Shown piece after piece: positions 16,511-25,453 of a stretch of 64,000 nucleotides of DNA. The position numbers and the translations under genes were made by a program. Source of the stretch: Microbacterium murale (lineage in GTDB: Bacteria > Actinomycetota > Actinomycetes > Actinomycetales > Microbacteriaceae); assembly GCF_014635185.1 (NCBI RefSeq), contig NZ_BMCM01000003.1, positions 357,623-421,622 of the forward strand, given 5' to 3'. Each line of letters opens with the position of its first letter. The first letter of the stretch is position 1. The notes under the pieces were generated by a model that did no database searches, was not told where the DNA came from, and worked only from the letters and a program-made list of their open reading frames with translations.

Positions 16511-17236
16511 ATGGACATCATCCTCGTACCAGGTCTTTGGCTCGATGCGTCGTCGTGGGACGACGTCGTCCCCGCTCTGGAGGCGGCAGGCAACCGTCCG
16601 CTGCCGATGACTCTCCCTGGCGTGGGCGAACCGGCTGAGCGGTCGGCCGAATTAGGCATGTCCGACTGGGTCGATGCGGTCGTTGACAAGATCGACGCCG
16701 CGGACGGCCCTGTCGTGCTCGTCGGACACAGCGGCGGAGGAAACGTGGTCTGGGGCGCGGCAGATGCGCGTTCCGATCGCGTCGCACGTGTCGTCTTCGT
16801 CGATACCGTGCCTCCGCCCCCAGACTCCGCCATCTCGGAGTTCGATCTCGTCGACGGCGTGGTTCCGTTTCCCGGGTGGGACTTCTTCCCTGACGAGGAT
16901 GTGTCCGATCTCGATGGGCACACCCGTGCCCGCACCCTTCCGCTGACGCGGTCGGTGCCCGCGCGTGTGCCCACTGAACCCGTGAAGCTGACGGGCGACC
17001 GGCGCAGAGTGCCGGTGACCATGCTGATGGGCTGGATGGACCAGCAGCAGATGGAGGCCGAACTCGACCAGTGGGGCGCGTACGCCGACGAGTATCGCGC
17101 GATCGACGACGTGACGGTGAAGAAGATCGGCTCTGGCCACTGGCCGCAGTTCTCCGTGCCCGATCGACTCGCGGCGCTGATCAACGAGTCAGTGGCCCAT
17201 CCCGAGCCCGCCGTCGACGGGGATGACCGCACCTGA
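16511..17236 (+). CDS. Alpha/beta hydrolase
   Basis: 241-residue alpha/beta hydrolase beginning MDIILVPGLWLDASSWDDVV, a typical fold start. The nucleophile elbow is GHSGGGNVVW (Ser about 74) and the C-terminal catalytic His is probably in KKIGSGHWPQFSVPDRLA. Alpha/beta hydrolases of this class include esterases and haloalkane-dehalogenase relatives; nothing here fixes a substrate. Its last 48 bp overlap the convergent fabG gene. Probably leaderless (TAGCGT six bases before the ATG). Confidence 0.82.
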   Translation: MDIILVPGLWLDASSWDDVVPALEAAGNRPLPMTLPGVGEPAERSAELGMSDWVDAVVDKIDAADGPVVLVGHSGGGNVVWGAADARSDRVARVVFVDTVPPPPDSAISEFDLVDGVVPFPGWDFFPDEDVSDLDGHTRARTLPLTRSVPARVPTEPVKLTGDRRRVPVTMLMGWMDQQQMEAELDQWGAYADEYRAIDDVTVKKIGSGHWPQFSVPDRLAALINESVAHPEPAVDGDDRT

Positions 17237-17899
17237 GATGTAGGCCGCGTCATCACCGGCGAGCCAGGTCACCACGCCGGCGACCTCGTCCGGCGTGGCG
17301 AAGCGGCCGGCCGGGATGTTCGCCTTGTACTGCTTCTGCGTGTCCTCGGGGAGCTCGGCGGTCATGTCGGTCTCGATGAACCCCGGTGCGACGACGTTCG
17401 CCGTGATGCCTCGGGCGCCGAGCTCACGGGTCAGCGAACGAGCGAACCCGACCAGACCGCTCTTCGATGCGGAGTAGTTCACCTGTCCGGCTGAGCCGTA
17501 CAGTCCCACGACGCTCGAGATCAGGATGACACGTCCGAATCGCGCACGCAGCATCCCCTTCGACGCGCGCTTGACGACGCGGAACGCGCCGCCGAGGTTC
17601 GTCGCGACGACGCTGTCGAAATCGTCCTCGCTCATGCGCATGAGCAGTGTGTCCTTGGTGATCCCGGCGTTGGCGACAACGACCTCCACCGGACCGAGCT
17701 TCTCCTCGACCTCGGTGAATGCTGCGTCGATGGACGCAGCATCCGTCACATCGGCACGGACGGTGAGCGCGCCTTCCGGACCTTCACCGCTACGAGCGGT
17801 GACAGCGACACGATAGCCGTCGCGGATGAAGCGTTCGGCGATCGAGCGGCCGATGCCGCGGTTGCCTCCGGTGACGAGGACGACACGTTCTGAATTCAT
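17189..17899 (-). CDS. fabG: 3-oxoacyl-ACP reductase (MabA/FabG type)
   Basis: 236-residue short-chain dehydrogenase: TGGNRGIGRSIA (10-21, NADPH loop), NAG (77-79), catalytic Ser about 129 (ILISSV), Tyr142 and Lys146 (YSASKSG). It ends AAYISGAVIPVDGGLGMGH, almost the same as the end of mycobacterial MabA (FabG1), so reduction of 3-oxoacyl-ACP in fatty acid synthesis is likely. GGGAG stands ten bases before the ATG as ribosome binding site. No inhA-like gene follows. The 3' end overlaps the alpha/beta hydrolase. Confidence 0.92.
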   Translation of the reverse strand: MNSERVVLVTGGNRGIGRSIAERFIRDGYRVAVTARSGEGPEGALTVRADVTDAASIDAAFTEVEEKLGPVEVVVANAGITKDTLLMRMSEDDFDSVVATNLGGAFRVVKRASKGMLRARFGRVILISSVVGLYGSAGQVNYSASKSGLVGFARSLTRELGARGITANVVAPGFIETDMTAELPEDTQKQYKANIPAGRFATPDEVAGVVTWLAGDDAAYISGAVIPVDGGLGMGH

Positions 17900-17992
17900 G
17901 ATCTTTCACTCCCACTGGTGCTCGGTCGAGGCCCGAGCAATCCTATCGGGGCGACGAACGCATGACCCCACGCGGCGTAGGCTTGAAGTACC

Positions 17993-18412
17993 GTGAACCG
18001 CTCCCGTCATGCCCCCGCCGTGACCTCCCTGCCGCAGTCCCCGCAGGACGAGGCCACCGGTCGCGTGCGTCGTTATGTGCTCACGATGGTGATCCGGATG
18101 GCGTGTTTCGCGCTGACGATCTTCGTGACCCCGTACGGCTGGTACACCTGGGTCTTCGCGATCGCGACAGCAGTGCTGCCGTACATCGCCGTCGTCTTCG
18201 CGAACGCCATCAGCCCCACTGCGAGCCCGGCTCCTGAATCCGCGACGCAGGAGCTGTCGGCGACGGTGCGCACCGCACCCGCCGAGCCGACGGATGCGAA
18301 CACGATCACCATTCATGAGACGCCACACGGTGAGAACACCCACGAAGAGAAGCCTGATGACGACAGGGCGAACCGCGTGAAGAACCACGATGACAGGAGC
18401 GGCGAGGCGTGA
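17993..18412 (+). CDS. DUF3099 membrane protein
   Basis: 139-residue protein with the DUF3099 signature: two close transmembrane helices around residues 28-72 (MVIRMACFALTIFVTPYGWY and WVFAIATAVLPYIAVVFANAI). The remainder is a polar, His/Asp/Glu/Lys-rich tail ending in DDDRANRVKNHDDRSGEA. Start is GTG. TAGGCT lies nine bases upstream, so the leader is at most a few bases. It overlaps the next gene by 4 bp. Conserved in Actinobacteria, often near SURF1; function unknown. Confidence 0.85.
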   Translation: MNRSRHAPAVTSLPQSPQDEATGRVRRYVLTMVIRMACFALTIFVTPYGWYTWVFAIATAVLPYIAVVFANAISPTASPAPESATQELSATVRTAPAEPTDANTITIHETPHGENTHEEKPDDDRANRVKNHDDRSGEA

Positions 18413-18606
18413 CGGACGAGTTCGAGTGCTCTCGCGCAGCGTGCCGCGCACTGGCCACCCACCACGTCGTGTGGCGCAACCCGCGCATCCACTCCGTCGA
18501 CCGCGAGAAGGTCTGGCTGGCGTGCGACGAGCATGTCGACTTCCTGCGTGATTACCTGGCCGCGCGGGACTTCCCGGTGACGGTCCGGGAAGGACTGCCC
18601 GCATGA
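18409..18606 (+). CDS. Small conserved Cys/His protein
   Basis: 65 residues, GTG start overlapping the DUF3099 stop and ending in an ATGA overlap with the SURF1 gene, so it is the middle of a tightly coupled three-gene operon. It has Cys7, Cys12 and a later LACDEHVDFL motif, plus HH and H residues, which could bind a metal. Proteins like it are sometimes labelled 'acetone carboxylase' in databases, a label its size does not support. The SURF1 partner hints at a role near haem-copper oxidase assembly, which is only inference. Confidence 0.75.
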   Translation: MTDEFECSRAACRALATHHVVWRNPRIHSVDREKVWLACDEHVDFLRDYLAARDFPVTVREGLPA

Positions 18607-19427
18607 GCAATCGTCTCGTGCGCTGGGGTGTCTACGTCCTCATCGCGATCGCATTCGCCGTGGCCTGCGCTTTTCTCTCGAACTGGCAGTTCGATCGAAA
18701 TGAGAGTCGGGCAGCACAGCTCGATCTCGTCGAGCGCAACTATGACGCCGCGCCGATCCCTCTCTCTGAGGCGATCGCCGCCGACGGCTCTCTCGACGCC
18801 GAAGACGAATGGCATCCGGTGAAGCTCGAGGGCGAGTATCTCTCCGATCAGCAGGTCCTCGTACGCAATCGCCCGCACGGCGGGACGAGCGCATTCGAGG
18901 TGCTCGTCCCCTTCCAGGACGTGGACGGGCGCGTGTTCGTCGTCGACCGCGGCTGGGTGCCGCCCGGTGAGCAGGCCACCCCCGACGTCATTGCCGCGGC
19001 TCCGACCGGCACGGTCGAGGTCATCGTACGGCTTCGACCAGGCGAGCCGCTGCCGACATCGGGACGCAGCGCCCCAGAGGGACAGGTGCCGACGATCCAC
19101 CTGCCGAGCATCGCGGCGACGACCACGGGCGACGTCATCACAAGCGCGTACGGTCTGCTTGTGAGTGAGGATCCAGAACCTGACACGGCTCTCGGCGCAT
19201 TCGACTCTCCCACCGAGGACCCTGGACCTCATCTGTCGTATGCGATCCAGTGGATCCTGTTCGCCCTGATGGGATTCATCTTCATCGGGTACATGATCCG
19301 CACAGAGATCCAGAAACACCGCGAAGAGGTCGAAGGCCGACCCACGCCGACCAGGAAGCCCCGGCGCCGTGACCATGACGCGGATGCCGAGGATGAGCTG
19401 CTCGACGACGTCGACGCCCGCGTCTGA
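18603..19427 (+). CDS. SURF1-family protein (cytochrome oxidase assembly)
   Basis: 274-residue SURF1 protein: an N-terminal transmembrane helix (about 7-25, WGVYVLIAIAFAVACAFLS), then NWQFDRNESR, a periplasm-side domain with VLVRNRPHGGTSAFEVLVPF and VFVVDRGWVPPG, and a second helix near 218-238 (IQWILFALMGFIFIGYMI). The tail is charged and ends in an Asp-rich stretch. SURF1 proteins help place haem in the catalytic subunit of cytochrome c oxidase. Third gene of the operon, coupled by ATGA. It converges on trmD with 1 bp between stops. Confidence 0.92.
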   Translation: MSNRLVRWGVYVLIAIAFAVACAFLSNWQFDRNESRAAQLDLVERNYDAAPIPLSEAIAADGSLDAEDEWHPVKLEGEYLSDQQVLVRNRPHGGTSAFEVLVPFQDVDGRVFVVDRGWVPPGEQATPDVIAAAPTGTVEVIVRLRPGEPLPTSGRSAPEGQVPTIHLPSIAATTTGDVITSAYGLLVSEDPEPDTALGAFDSPTEDPGPHLSYAIQWILFALMGFIFIGYMIRTEIQKHREEVEGRPTPTRKPRRRDHDADAEDELLDDVDARV

Positions 19428-19428
19428 C

Positions 19429-20115
19429 TCAGTCCTTCAGCAGGTCCGGACGCCGGCTCTCGGTGCGTGCCAGCTGCTGCTCGCGACGCCATGCCGCGAT
19501 CGCCGCATGATTTCCGCTGAGCAGTACGCCCGGCACAGCACGGTCGCGCCAGGTCGAAGGTTTCGTGTATGACGGATACTCCAGCAGGCCGTCCTCATGC
19601 GATTCCTCGACCAGGCTGTCAGGATTCCCGACGACGCCGGGGATGAGGCGTCCGACCGCCTCGATCATCGCCATCGCGGCGACCTCACCGCCATTGAGCA
19701 CGTAATCGCCGAGGCTGACGAGGCGCACCTCGCCCAGCGAGGCCGCGTACTCGAAGACGCGCTCGTCGATGCCTTCGTACCGCCCGCAGCCGATGATCAG
19801 GTGCTCGCGTTCGGAGAGCTCACGCGCAGTCGTCTGATGGAACACTTCGCCGGCAGGCGAAGGGAAGATGATGGTCGGACGGTCAGAGCCCGCGGCGAGG
19901 TCGTCGAGCGCCAGCGCCCACGGCTCGGGCTTCATGACCATGCCTGCTCCCCCGCCGTACGGGGTGTCATCGACCGTTCGGTGACGGTCGCTGGTCCAGT
20001 CACGCAGATCATGGATGCGCAGATCCAGGATGCCGCTCTCGCGTGCCTTGCCCAGCAGCGACAGCGTCAGTCCGTCGAAGTAGGACGGGAAGATGGAGAC
20101 GACGTCTATCCGCAT
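19429..20115 (-). CDS. trmD: tRNA (guanine37-N1)-methyltransferase
   Basis: 228-residue SPOUT methyltransferase that adds m1G37 next to the anticodon, preventing +1 frameshifts. Conserved start [66 protein letters not shown] in the trefoil knot. The ATG at 20115 is chosen because the conserved protein begins there, although a TTG at 20139 overlaps the rimM stop and could add eight residues. Last gene of the rpsP-khpA-rimM-trmD operon. Confidence 0.96.
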   Translation of the reverse strand: MRIDVVSIFPSYFDGLTLSLLGKARESGILDLRIHDLRDWTSDRHRTVDDTPYGGGAGMVMKPEPWALALDDLAAGSDRPTIIFPSPAGEVFHQTTARELSEREHLIIGCGRYEGIDERVFEYAASLGEVRLVSLGDYVLNGGEVAAMAMIEAVGRLIPGVVGNPDSLVEESHEDGLLEYPSYTKPSTWRDRAVPGVLLSGNHAAIAAWRREQQLARTESRRPDLLKD

Positions 20116-20135
20116 GCGCTGATCGTAGCGATCGA

Positions 20136-20768
20136 TCAATCGACGGCCGAGTCGCCCTCAGCGGCCGGCGTCGACTCATCGCCATTGGTCGACGAGTCGG
20201 TCGCGGCATCCGGAAGCTCTTCGAACAGCCCGGCGGGAGGCGTGACGATGACGCGCCCAGCGGCCACGTCGACTGCCGGGACGATGGCCTTGACGAACGG
20301 GACCATGACGTCGCCGTCCGCACCGGTGCCCGTCGGGCGGACGATCAGGAGATCCTGCGCAGGCATGTGCTCGACGCGAGCGACCTTGCCGATGACGATC
20401 TCATCGCGGACAACATCGAGTCCGACGAGCTGGTGGTCGTACCAGGCGTCATCCTCCACCTCGTCGGCATCCTGATCGATCCACAGGATGGCCCGCACGA
20501 GACCTTCGGCGCCTTCGCGGTCGTCGATGTCGTCGAAGAACACGACGGGGTTGCCGTTCATGACCCGGTACTCACGGACCTTGACACTCTTGCCGTGCCA
20601 CGGAGATGCCTCGGGCACCTGCAACGTGAACTCGGCACCCGTGACGAAACGACGCTCGGGGTTGTCGGTGTACAGCTCCAGCTTGAGCGCGCCCTTGAGG
20701 CCGTGAGCCTTGACGAGACGCCCGACGCGCAGCTGGTTCTTGCCCTGGTTTCTGTCTTTCGACACCAC
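20136..20768 (-). CDS. rimM: Ribosome maturation factor RimM
   Basis: 210-residue RimM, which binds S19 and assists 30S head assembly. N-terminal beta barrel ([20 protein letters not shown]) and a PRC-barrel domain ([17 protein letters not shown], then [20 protein letters not shown]). The C-terminal 30 residues are an acidic, Ser/Thr-rich tail not needed by the fold. Start is GTG (20768 or the next codon), 1 bp from the khpA stop. Operon with rpsP, khpA and trmD. Confidence 0.95.
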   Translation of the reverse strand: MVSKDRNQGKNQLRVGRLVKAHGLKGALKLELYTDNPERRFVTGAEFTLQVPEASPWHGKSVKVREYRVMNGNPVVFFDDIDDREGAEGLVRAILWIDQDADEVEDDAWYDHQLVGLDVVRDEIVIGKVARVEHMPAQDLLIVRPTGTGADGDVMVPFVKAIVPAVDVAAGRVIVTPPAGLFEELPDAATDSSTNGDESTPAAEGDSAVD

Positions 20769-20769
20769 G

Positions 20770-21000
20770 TCAGTCGTCCGCGACGTCGACGCGAACGCGA
20801 CGCCCGTCCGCCAGAGCGGTGATGAGCGTACGCAGTGCCTTTGCGGTGCGGCCGCCGCGCCCGATCACGCGCCCCCGGTCGTCGGGGTGCACGCGCACCT
20901 CGAGCAGGTCGCCCCTCGGCGACGTGGAGGCGTTGATCTGAACATCGTCAGGGTGATCGACGATCCCCTTGACGATGTGTTCGAGCGCGGCGGCGAGCAC
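20770..21000 (-). CDS. khpA: KH-domain RNA-binding protein KhpA
   Basis: 76-residue single KH domain with the RNA-binding loop RVIGRGGRTAKALRTL (GxxG motif). It begins from a GTG 5 bp after the rpsP stop. KhpA proteins bind RNA broadly and, with KhpB, affect cell division and envelope gene expression in Gram-positives. The position between rpsP and rimM is standard in Actinobacteria. Confidence 0.94.
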   Translation of the reverse strand: MLAAALEHIVKGIVDHPDDVQINASTSPRGDLLEVRVHPDDRGRVIGRGGRTAKALRTLITALADGRRVRVDVADD

Positions 21001-21005
21001 GGCGA

Positions 21006-21437
21006 TTACTCGGCGTCTGCTGCGGGAGCCTCTGCGGCCTCCGCGTCGGCAGCGGCGGGAGCCTCCTCAGCGGGAGCCTCCTTCTTCTCCGCCTTCGGCT
21101 TGACGACAGACTTCTTGGCACCGTCGATCTCGAACGGCACCTTGGGAGCCTTGACCTGAACGGTCGAGACTGCATCCTTGTCGCCCTTGAACTTGCCCCA
21201 GTCGCCCGTGAGCTTGAGCAGAGCAGCGACCTGCTCGGACGGCTGTGCGCCGACCGACAGCCAGTACTGTGCACGCTCGGAGTCGACCTCGATGAACGAG
21301 GGCTGCTCGGTGGGGTGGTACTTGCCGATCTCCTCGATCACTCGACCGTCGCGCTTGGTGCGCGAGTCGGCGACGACGATGCGGTAGTAAGGCGCGCGGA
21401 TCTTGCCCATGCGCTTGAGACGAATCTTGACAGCCAC
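21006..21437 (-). CDS. rpsP: 30S ribosomal protein S16
   Basis: 143 residues from the GTG at 21437, with AGGAG four bases upstream; the frame is open further upstream but only [20 protein letters not shown] is conserved. The S16 fold takes about 85 residues. A tail of about 55 residues follows, Lys-rich and then Ala/Glu-rich (repeats of EAPAADAE type), as is common in high-GC Actinobacteria. First gene of rpsP-khpA-rimM-trmD. Confidence 0.96.
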   Translation of the reverse strand: MAVKIRLKRMGKIRAPYYRIVVADSRTKRDGRVIEEIGKYHPTEQPSFIEVDSERAQYWLSVGAQPSEQVAALLKLTGDWGKFKGDKDAVSTVQVKAPKVPFEIDGAKKSVVKPKAEKKEAPAEEAPAAADAEAAEAPAADAE

Positions 21438-21639
21438 GATTCTCCTGAATTGTGTGGAAGGAAACGAACCGGTCGCCTGGAGAGTGGGGTGCACACCCGG
21501 CGGAAGCTCAAATGAGTGGACGCATTCTGGATAGAGGGTCGAGAACGTCGTCCGACCCTCTATTCTGCCAGATTCGGAGGCGAGTAGCGAAACGAGGCGA
21601 CATGCGGTCATCCGTGTCGCGGACTGTGCGTGTCAGACT

Positions 21640-22791
21640 GTGCACGTGACGCAAGAATTCACCGATTCCCCTCGGTCCACGGTCGGTCTCGAATGGGAGA
21701 TCATGCTCGCCGATCCGGAAACCGGAGATCTTGTCGGTCGTGCGCCCGAGCTGCTGGCCGCGCTGGAGGATGAAAGCGCGCCAGAGCGCCACACGGTCAC
21801 CGGCGAACTCCTCACGAACACGATCGAGGTCACCAGCGGGATCGGCGAATCGGTGGCCCATGCCATCGGCGACATCGGCAACGCGATCACCGCGGTGCGG
21901 GCGGCCACGGATCCGGCCGGCATCGAACTGCTCTCAGCCGGCAGCCATCCCTTCGCGCAGTGGTTCGACCAGCGCGTCACCGACAAGACGCGGTACCACG
22001 ACCTCATCGAGCGCACCCAGTGGTGGGGCCGCAACATGATGATCTGGGGCATCCATGTCCACATCGGCGTCGAGGACCGCGACAAGGTCTTCCCCATCAT
22101 CAACGCACTGACCGCGTATCTGCCGCATCTTCAGTCGCTCTCGGCATCGAGTCCGTTCTGGGCCGGTGAACGAACCGGCTACGCATCCAACCGTGCTCTG
22201 GTGTTCCAGCAGCTTCCCACTGCCGGGTTGCCATGGGCGCTGCACTCCTGGGAAGAGTTCGAGGGCTATCTCGATGACATGGTCCGCACCGGTGTGATGG
22301 CGGACGCCACGGAGGTGCGCTGGGACATCCGTCCCGCTCCTCGATGGGGCACGATCGAGGTGCGCGCCTGCGACGGGCTGTCCACGCTCGCCGAGCTCGC
22401 CTCGGTCGCAGCGCTCGTGCAGGTGCTCGTCGAGCATCTGTCACGGATGCTGGATGCCGGCGAGACGCTGCCCACGATGCCCTCCTGGTTCCACCGCGAG
22501 AACAAGTGGAGGGCGGCGCGCTACGGACTGGACGCCCGATTGATCGTGGACGGCGCCGGCACGCAGCGGCAGGTTCGCGAGCACCTCGCGGAGACGGTGT
22601 CCGCGCTCGCTCCGATCGCGGTGGATCTCGGGTGCGAAGCCGAGTTCGCCGGGGTCAGCACGATCCTCGAGGGCGGTGCGAGCTACGAGCGTCAGCTGGC
22701 GGTCGCCGATTCGACCGATTCCGACCTCGGTGAGGTCGTGCAGCATCTCATCCGCGAGTTCCGCTCCGGCCCCGGCGCGCCAGTGATCTGA
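21640..22791 (+). CDS. Carboxylate-amine ligase, glutamate-cysteine ligase type 2 (GCS2) family
   Basis: 383-residue ATP-dependent ligase of the GCS2/YbdK family: TVGLEWEIMLADPETGDLVG at the N-terminus (Glu residues of the metal/ATP site), MMIWGIHVHIGVEDRDKVF with two His residues, then ASSPFWAGERTGYASNR and RWDIRPAPRWGTIEVRACD. Family members join glutamate and cysteine or a related carboxylate and amine. Start is GTG (21640, or 21646 giving MTQEF). It is the lone plus-strand gene between rpsP and glpK and meets glpK tail to tail with 2 bp between. True substrate unknown; Microbacteriaceae use mycothiol, so a glutathione role is not assured. Confidence 0.88.
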   Translation: MHVTQEFTDSPRSTVGLEWEIMLADPETGDLVGRAPELLAALEDESAPERHTVTGELLTNTIEVTSGIGESVAHAIGDIGNAITAVRAATDPAGIELLSAGSHPFAQWFDQRVTDKTRYHDLIERTQWWGRNMMIWGIHVHIGVEDRDKVFPIINALTAYLPHLQSLSASSPFWAGERTGYASNRALVFQQLPTAGLPWALHSWEEFEGYLDDMVRTGVMADATEVRWDIRPAPRWGTIEVRACDGLSTLAELASVAALVQVLVEHLSRMLDAGETLPTMPSWFHRENKWRAARYGLDARLIVDGAGTQRQVREHLAETVSALAPIAVDLGCEAEFAGVSTILEGGASYERQLAVADSTDSDLGEVVQHLIREFRSGPGAPVI

Positions 22792-22793
22792 GG

Positions 22794-24293
22794 TCAGTCC
22801 TCGTCGACCCAGTCGAACGTGCGCGTGACGGCCTTGCGCCACCGTGCGAGGCGGCGCTCGCGCTCGGCGTCATCGATCTGCGGTTCCCAGCGCTCGTCCT
22901 CGTGCCACATCGCGCGAAGTTCGTCGAGATCGGCCCAGACTCCGACGGCGAGCCCCGCCGCATACGCTGCGCCGAGTGCTGTCGTCTCGATGATTGCCGG
23001 GCGCACGACGGGAACGCCGAGCACGTCAGCCTGGAACTGCATCAGCGAGTCGTTGCCGACCATTCCGCCGTCGACCCGCAGCTCCTCCAACGACACGTTC
23101 GTGTCGGCGATGACGGCATCCAGCACCTCACGCGTCTGGAAGGCGACCGCCTCCAGCGCGGCGCGGGCGATATGGCCCTTGTTCGCGAAGCGCGTGAGTC
23201 CGAGGATCGCGCCGCGCGCGTCGGGTCGCCAGTACGGCGCGAAAAGCCCCGAGAACGCCGGAACGATGTACACGCCTCCGTTGTCCTCCACAGAGAGCGC
23301 GAGTTCTTCCACATCAGCCGAGTCCTTGATGAGGCCCAGGTTGTCGCGCAGCCATTGGACCAATGACCCTGTGACGGCGATCGATCCCTCCAGCGCGTAC
23401 TTCGGCGACTCATCGCCCAGGCGATACGCGACCGTGGTCACCAGCCCGTTCTCGCTGTCGACGATATCCTCGCCGGTGTTCACGATGAGGAAGTTGCCCG
23501 TGCCGTAGGTGTTCTTGGACTCACCGCGCTCGAACGCGACCTGGCCGAATGTGGCAGCCTGCTGGTCTCCGAGGATTCCCGCGATCGGGATGCCGTCGAG
23601 CGAAGTGCCGACCGCCTTCCCGTACACCTCCGACGAAGAGAGGATCGTGGGCAGCATGGCGCGAGGAACCCCGAACGCCTTCAGGAGCGCGTCGTCCCAG
23701 TCGAGCGTGCGCAGGTCCATCAGCAGCGTGCGGCTGGCGTTCGTGACGTCAGTGGCGTGTACTCCCCCGTCGACACCGCCCGTGAGATTCCACAGCACCC
23801 ACGTGTCGGGAGTGCCGAACAGCAGATCTCCGTTCTCTGCCCGTTCGCGCGCGCCGTCGACATTGTCGAGGATCCAGGCGATCTTGGACGCCGAGAAGTA
23901 TGTGGCGAGCGGCAGTCCGGTGATATCCGCGAAGCGGCGAACACCACCGTCGGCCGCCAGCGTATCGATGAGCGCCTGTGTGCGGGTGTCCTGCCAGACG
24001 ATCGCGTTGTAGACGGGCTCGCCGGTCAGGCGATCCCACACCACGGCCGTCTCTCGCTGATTGGTGATGCCGATCGCCGCCACGTCGGATGCCTCCAGAC
24101 GGGCATTCTGCACGGCGACATCGATGACCGCCCGGGTGTTCGTCCAGATCTCTGCCGCGTCGTGCTCGACCCAGCCTGCCTGAGGGAAGATCTGCTCGTG
24201 CTCGCGCTGGCCCGAGGCGACGATGGCTCCTCGCTCGTCGAAGACGATGGCTCGTGTGCTCGTGGTGCCCTGGTCTACGGCGACGATGTGCAT
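22794..24293 (-). CDS. glpK: Glycerol kinase
   Basis: 499-residue FGGY kinase, normal GlpK length. [16 protein letters not shown] near the N-terminus, [30 protein letters not shown], and [12 protein letters not shown] are diagnostic. It phosphorylates glycerol to glycerol-3-phosphate, which GlpD (25454) oxidises. Upstream are GGAGAG as ribosome binding site, a TAGGCT -10 candidate at 24339-24344, and the palindrome TGCACGAACGTGCA at 24375-24388. The regulator gene is directly upstream on the same strand. Confidence 0.97.
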   Translation of the reverse strand: MHIVAVDQGTTSTRAIVFDERGAIVASGQREHEQIFPQAGWVEHDAAEIWTNTRAVIDVAVQNARLEASDVAAIGITNQRETAVVWDRLTGEPVYNAIVWQDTRTQALIDTLAADGGVRRFADITGLPLATYFSASKIAWILDNVDGARERAENGDLLFGTPDTWVLWNLTGGVDGGVHATDVTNASRTLLMDLRTLDWDDALLKAFGVPRAMLPTILSSSEVYGKAVGTSLDGIPIAGILGDQQAATFGQVAFERGESKNTYGTGNFLIVNTGEDIVDSENGLVTTVAYRLGDESPKYALEGSIAVTGSLVQWLRDNLGLIKDSADVEELALSVEDNGGVYIVPAFSGLFAPYWRPDARGAILGLTRFANKGHIARAALEAVAFQTREVLDAVIADTNVSLEELRVDGGMVGNDSLMQFQADVLGVPVVRPAIIETTALGAAYAAGLAVGVWADLDELRAMWHEDERWEPQIDDAERERRLARWRKAVTRTFDWVDED

Positions 24294-24374
24294 AGGTGTT
24301 CTCTCCAGCCGGTGACGGCGTTGTCTGCTCTGGGATTCAGCCTAGAAGAAGTCGGCCCAGTGACTCAGCCGCCC

Positions 24375-24388
24375 TGCACGAACGTGCA
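24375..24388. promoter_or_regulatory. Putative operator upstream of glpK
   Basis: TGCACGAACGTGCA: 6-bp arms around AA, extended by a flanking C/G pair. The same site (other strand) occurs before glpD. Its centre is about 49 bases upstream of the glpK start implied by the TAGGCT box at 24339-24344, a spacing more usual for activation than repression. Confidence 0.68.
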
Positions 24389-24399
24389 GCATCCGTTCG

Positions 24400-25365
24400 T
24401 CACGAGTCGACGAGCTGCTCGGCGAGATGCTCGTCGAGAACGAGGTCGGTGATCAGACGCGTGGCGATCGCCCCTCGCAGGGTCGGCAGCTTCTGCACGC
24501 CGGTGACGACGCAGATGCGCCTGGACGCCCTCGACAGCACGGAGAAGGCGGGACCGGTCGCCCTGTTGTTCAACTCGATGTCCTTCCAGCTGCCATCGGA
24601 TCGGTAGAACACCGTGGCCATGTCGCCGACGACCTTCTCCTCCCGCAGGCTGCGGTAGTCGTCCCGATCGAGATAGCCGCCGATGTAGACACGGCTCGGC
24701 ACCTCGGCGAAGGGCGAACCGAGCCCGAACAGGATGACGTCGGCCCGCGCCTGCAGGTCGAGCACACGCCTGGTGCTGCGCTCGCGCCACATCGCCTCCT
24801 TCGTACGCGGGTCGTCGAAGAACGCCGGGACGGGGAACTGCTGGATGCCGGCGCCGAACGCCTGCCCGAAACGATGCAGGATCTCGCTGGCGTAGTCGAC
24901 CCCGCTCGTGAAGGTGTTGCCTGCGCCGTTGAGCTGGACGACGGTGGAATTGTGCGTCTCCTTCTTCGGCAGGTGCCTGCTGATGGCGTCCAGCGTGGAT
25001 CCCCAGGCGATGCCGAGGGTCATGTTCGAATCGAAGTAGAGCGGCAGCAGACGTGCCGCACTCATCGCGACACGTTCGAAACGCTCGACGTCGGAGAGGT
25101 TCTTCGGCGTCGGCACGACGTGCGCCGCGATGCCGAACCGCTCGCGGATGGCCTCCTCCAGGCGCAGCTCCTGTCCCTGCGGCTGGTGGATCTGGATCTC
25201 CACGAGCCCGGTGGCACGCGCATGGCTGAGCAGGCGGGAGACGGACGAGCGTGACGTCGCGAGCTCACGGGCGATCGCGTCCATCGTCATGTCCTGCAAG
25301 TAGTACATCTGGGCCGCGCGCAGCGCGGTCCCCGCCCGGGGATCGCTCAGGGATGATTCGCTCAT
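24400..25365 (-). CDS. SorC/DeoR-type sugar-binding regulator, probable glycerol regulator
   Basis: 321 residues from the ATG at 25365, which has AAGGAGA six bases upstream; an open frame of about 100 further codons is the antisense of glpD and is rejected. N-terminal HTH (YLQDMTMDAIARELATSRSS then VSRLLSHARATGLV), then a SorC sugar-phosphate domain (TLGIAWGSTLDAI, QLNGAGN, DVILFGLGSPFAE, GDMATVFY). It lies between glpK and glpD, with identical palindromes upstream of both. The palindrome at 25376 touches its own ribosome binding site, so self-control is likely. Effector probably glycerol-3-phosphate or dihydroxyacetone phosphate, by inference. Confidence 0.9.
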   Translation of the reverse strand: MSESSLSDPRAGTALRAAQMYYLQDMTMDAIARELATSRSSVSRLLSHARATGLVEIQIHQPQGQELRLEEAIRERFGIAAHVVPTPKNLSDVERFERVAMSAARLLPLYFDSNMTLGIAWGSTLDAISRHLPKKETHNSTVVQLNGAGNTFTSGVDYASEILHRFGQAFGAGIQQFPVPAFFDDPRTKEAMWRERSTRRVLDLQARADVILFGLGSPFAEVPSRVYIGGYLDRDDYRSLREEKVVGDMATVFYRSDGSWKDIELNNRATGPAFSVLSRASRRICVVTGVQKLPTLRGAIATRLITDLVLDEHLAEQLVDS

Positions 25366-25375
25366 CGATTCTCCT

Positions 25376-25389
25376 TGCACGTTCGTGCA
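25376..25389. promoter_or_regulatory. Putative operator between the regulator gene and glpD
   Basis: TGCACGTTCGTGCA, the exact reverse complement of the site before glpK. It abuts the regulator's ribosome binding site (AGGAG at 25371-25375) on one side and is about 53 bases from the likely glpD start on the other. A weaker look-alike is at 25397-25410. Confidence 0.7.
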
Positions 25390-25453
25390 TCTCGCTTGCG
25401 CAGTTGTGCCGGCCGAATCAGGATATACCGTGTAGGCCCAGCAAGGAGAGACG

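Noticed and set aside
20116-20139. TTG at 20139 as the trmD start
   Set aside because: The conserved protein begins at the ATG at 20115. The TTG would add eight poorly conserved residues, although coupling to rimM keeps it possible.
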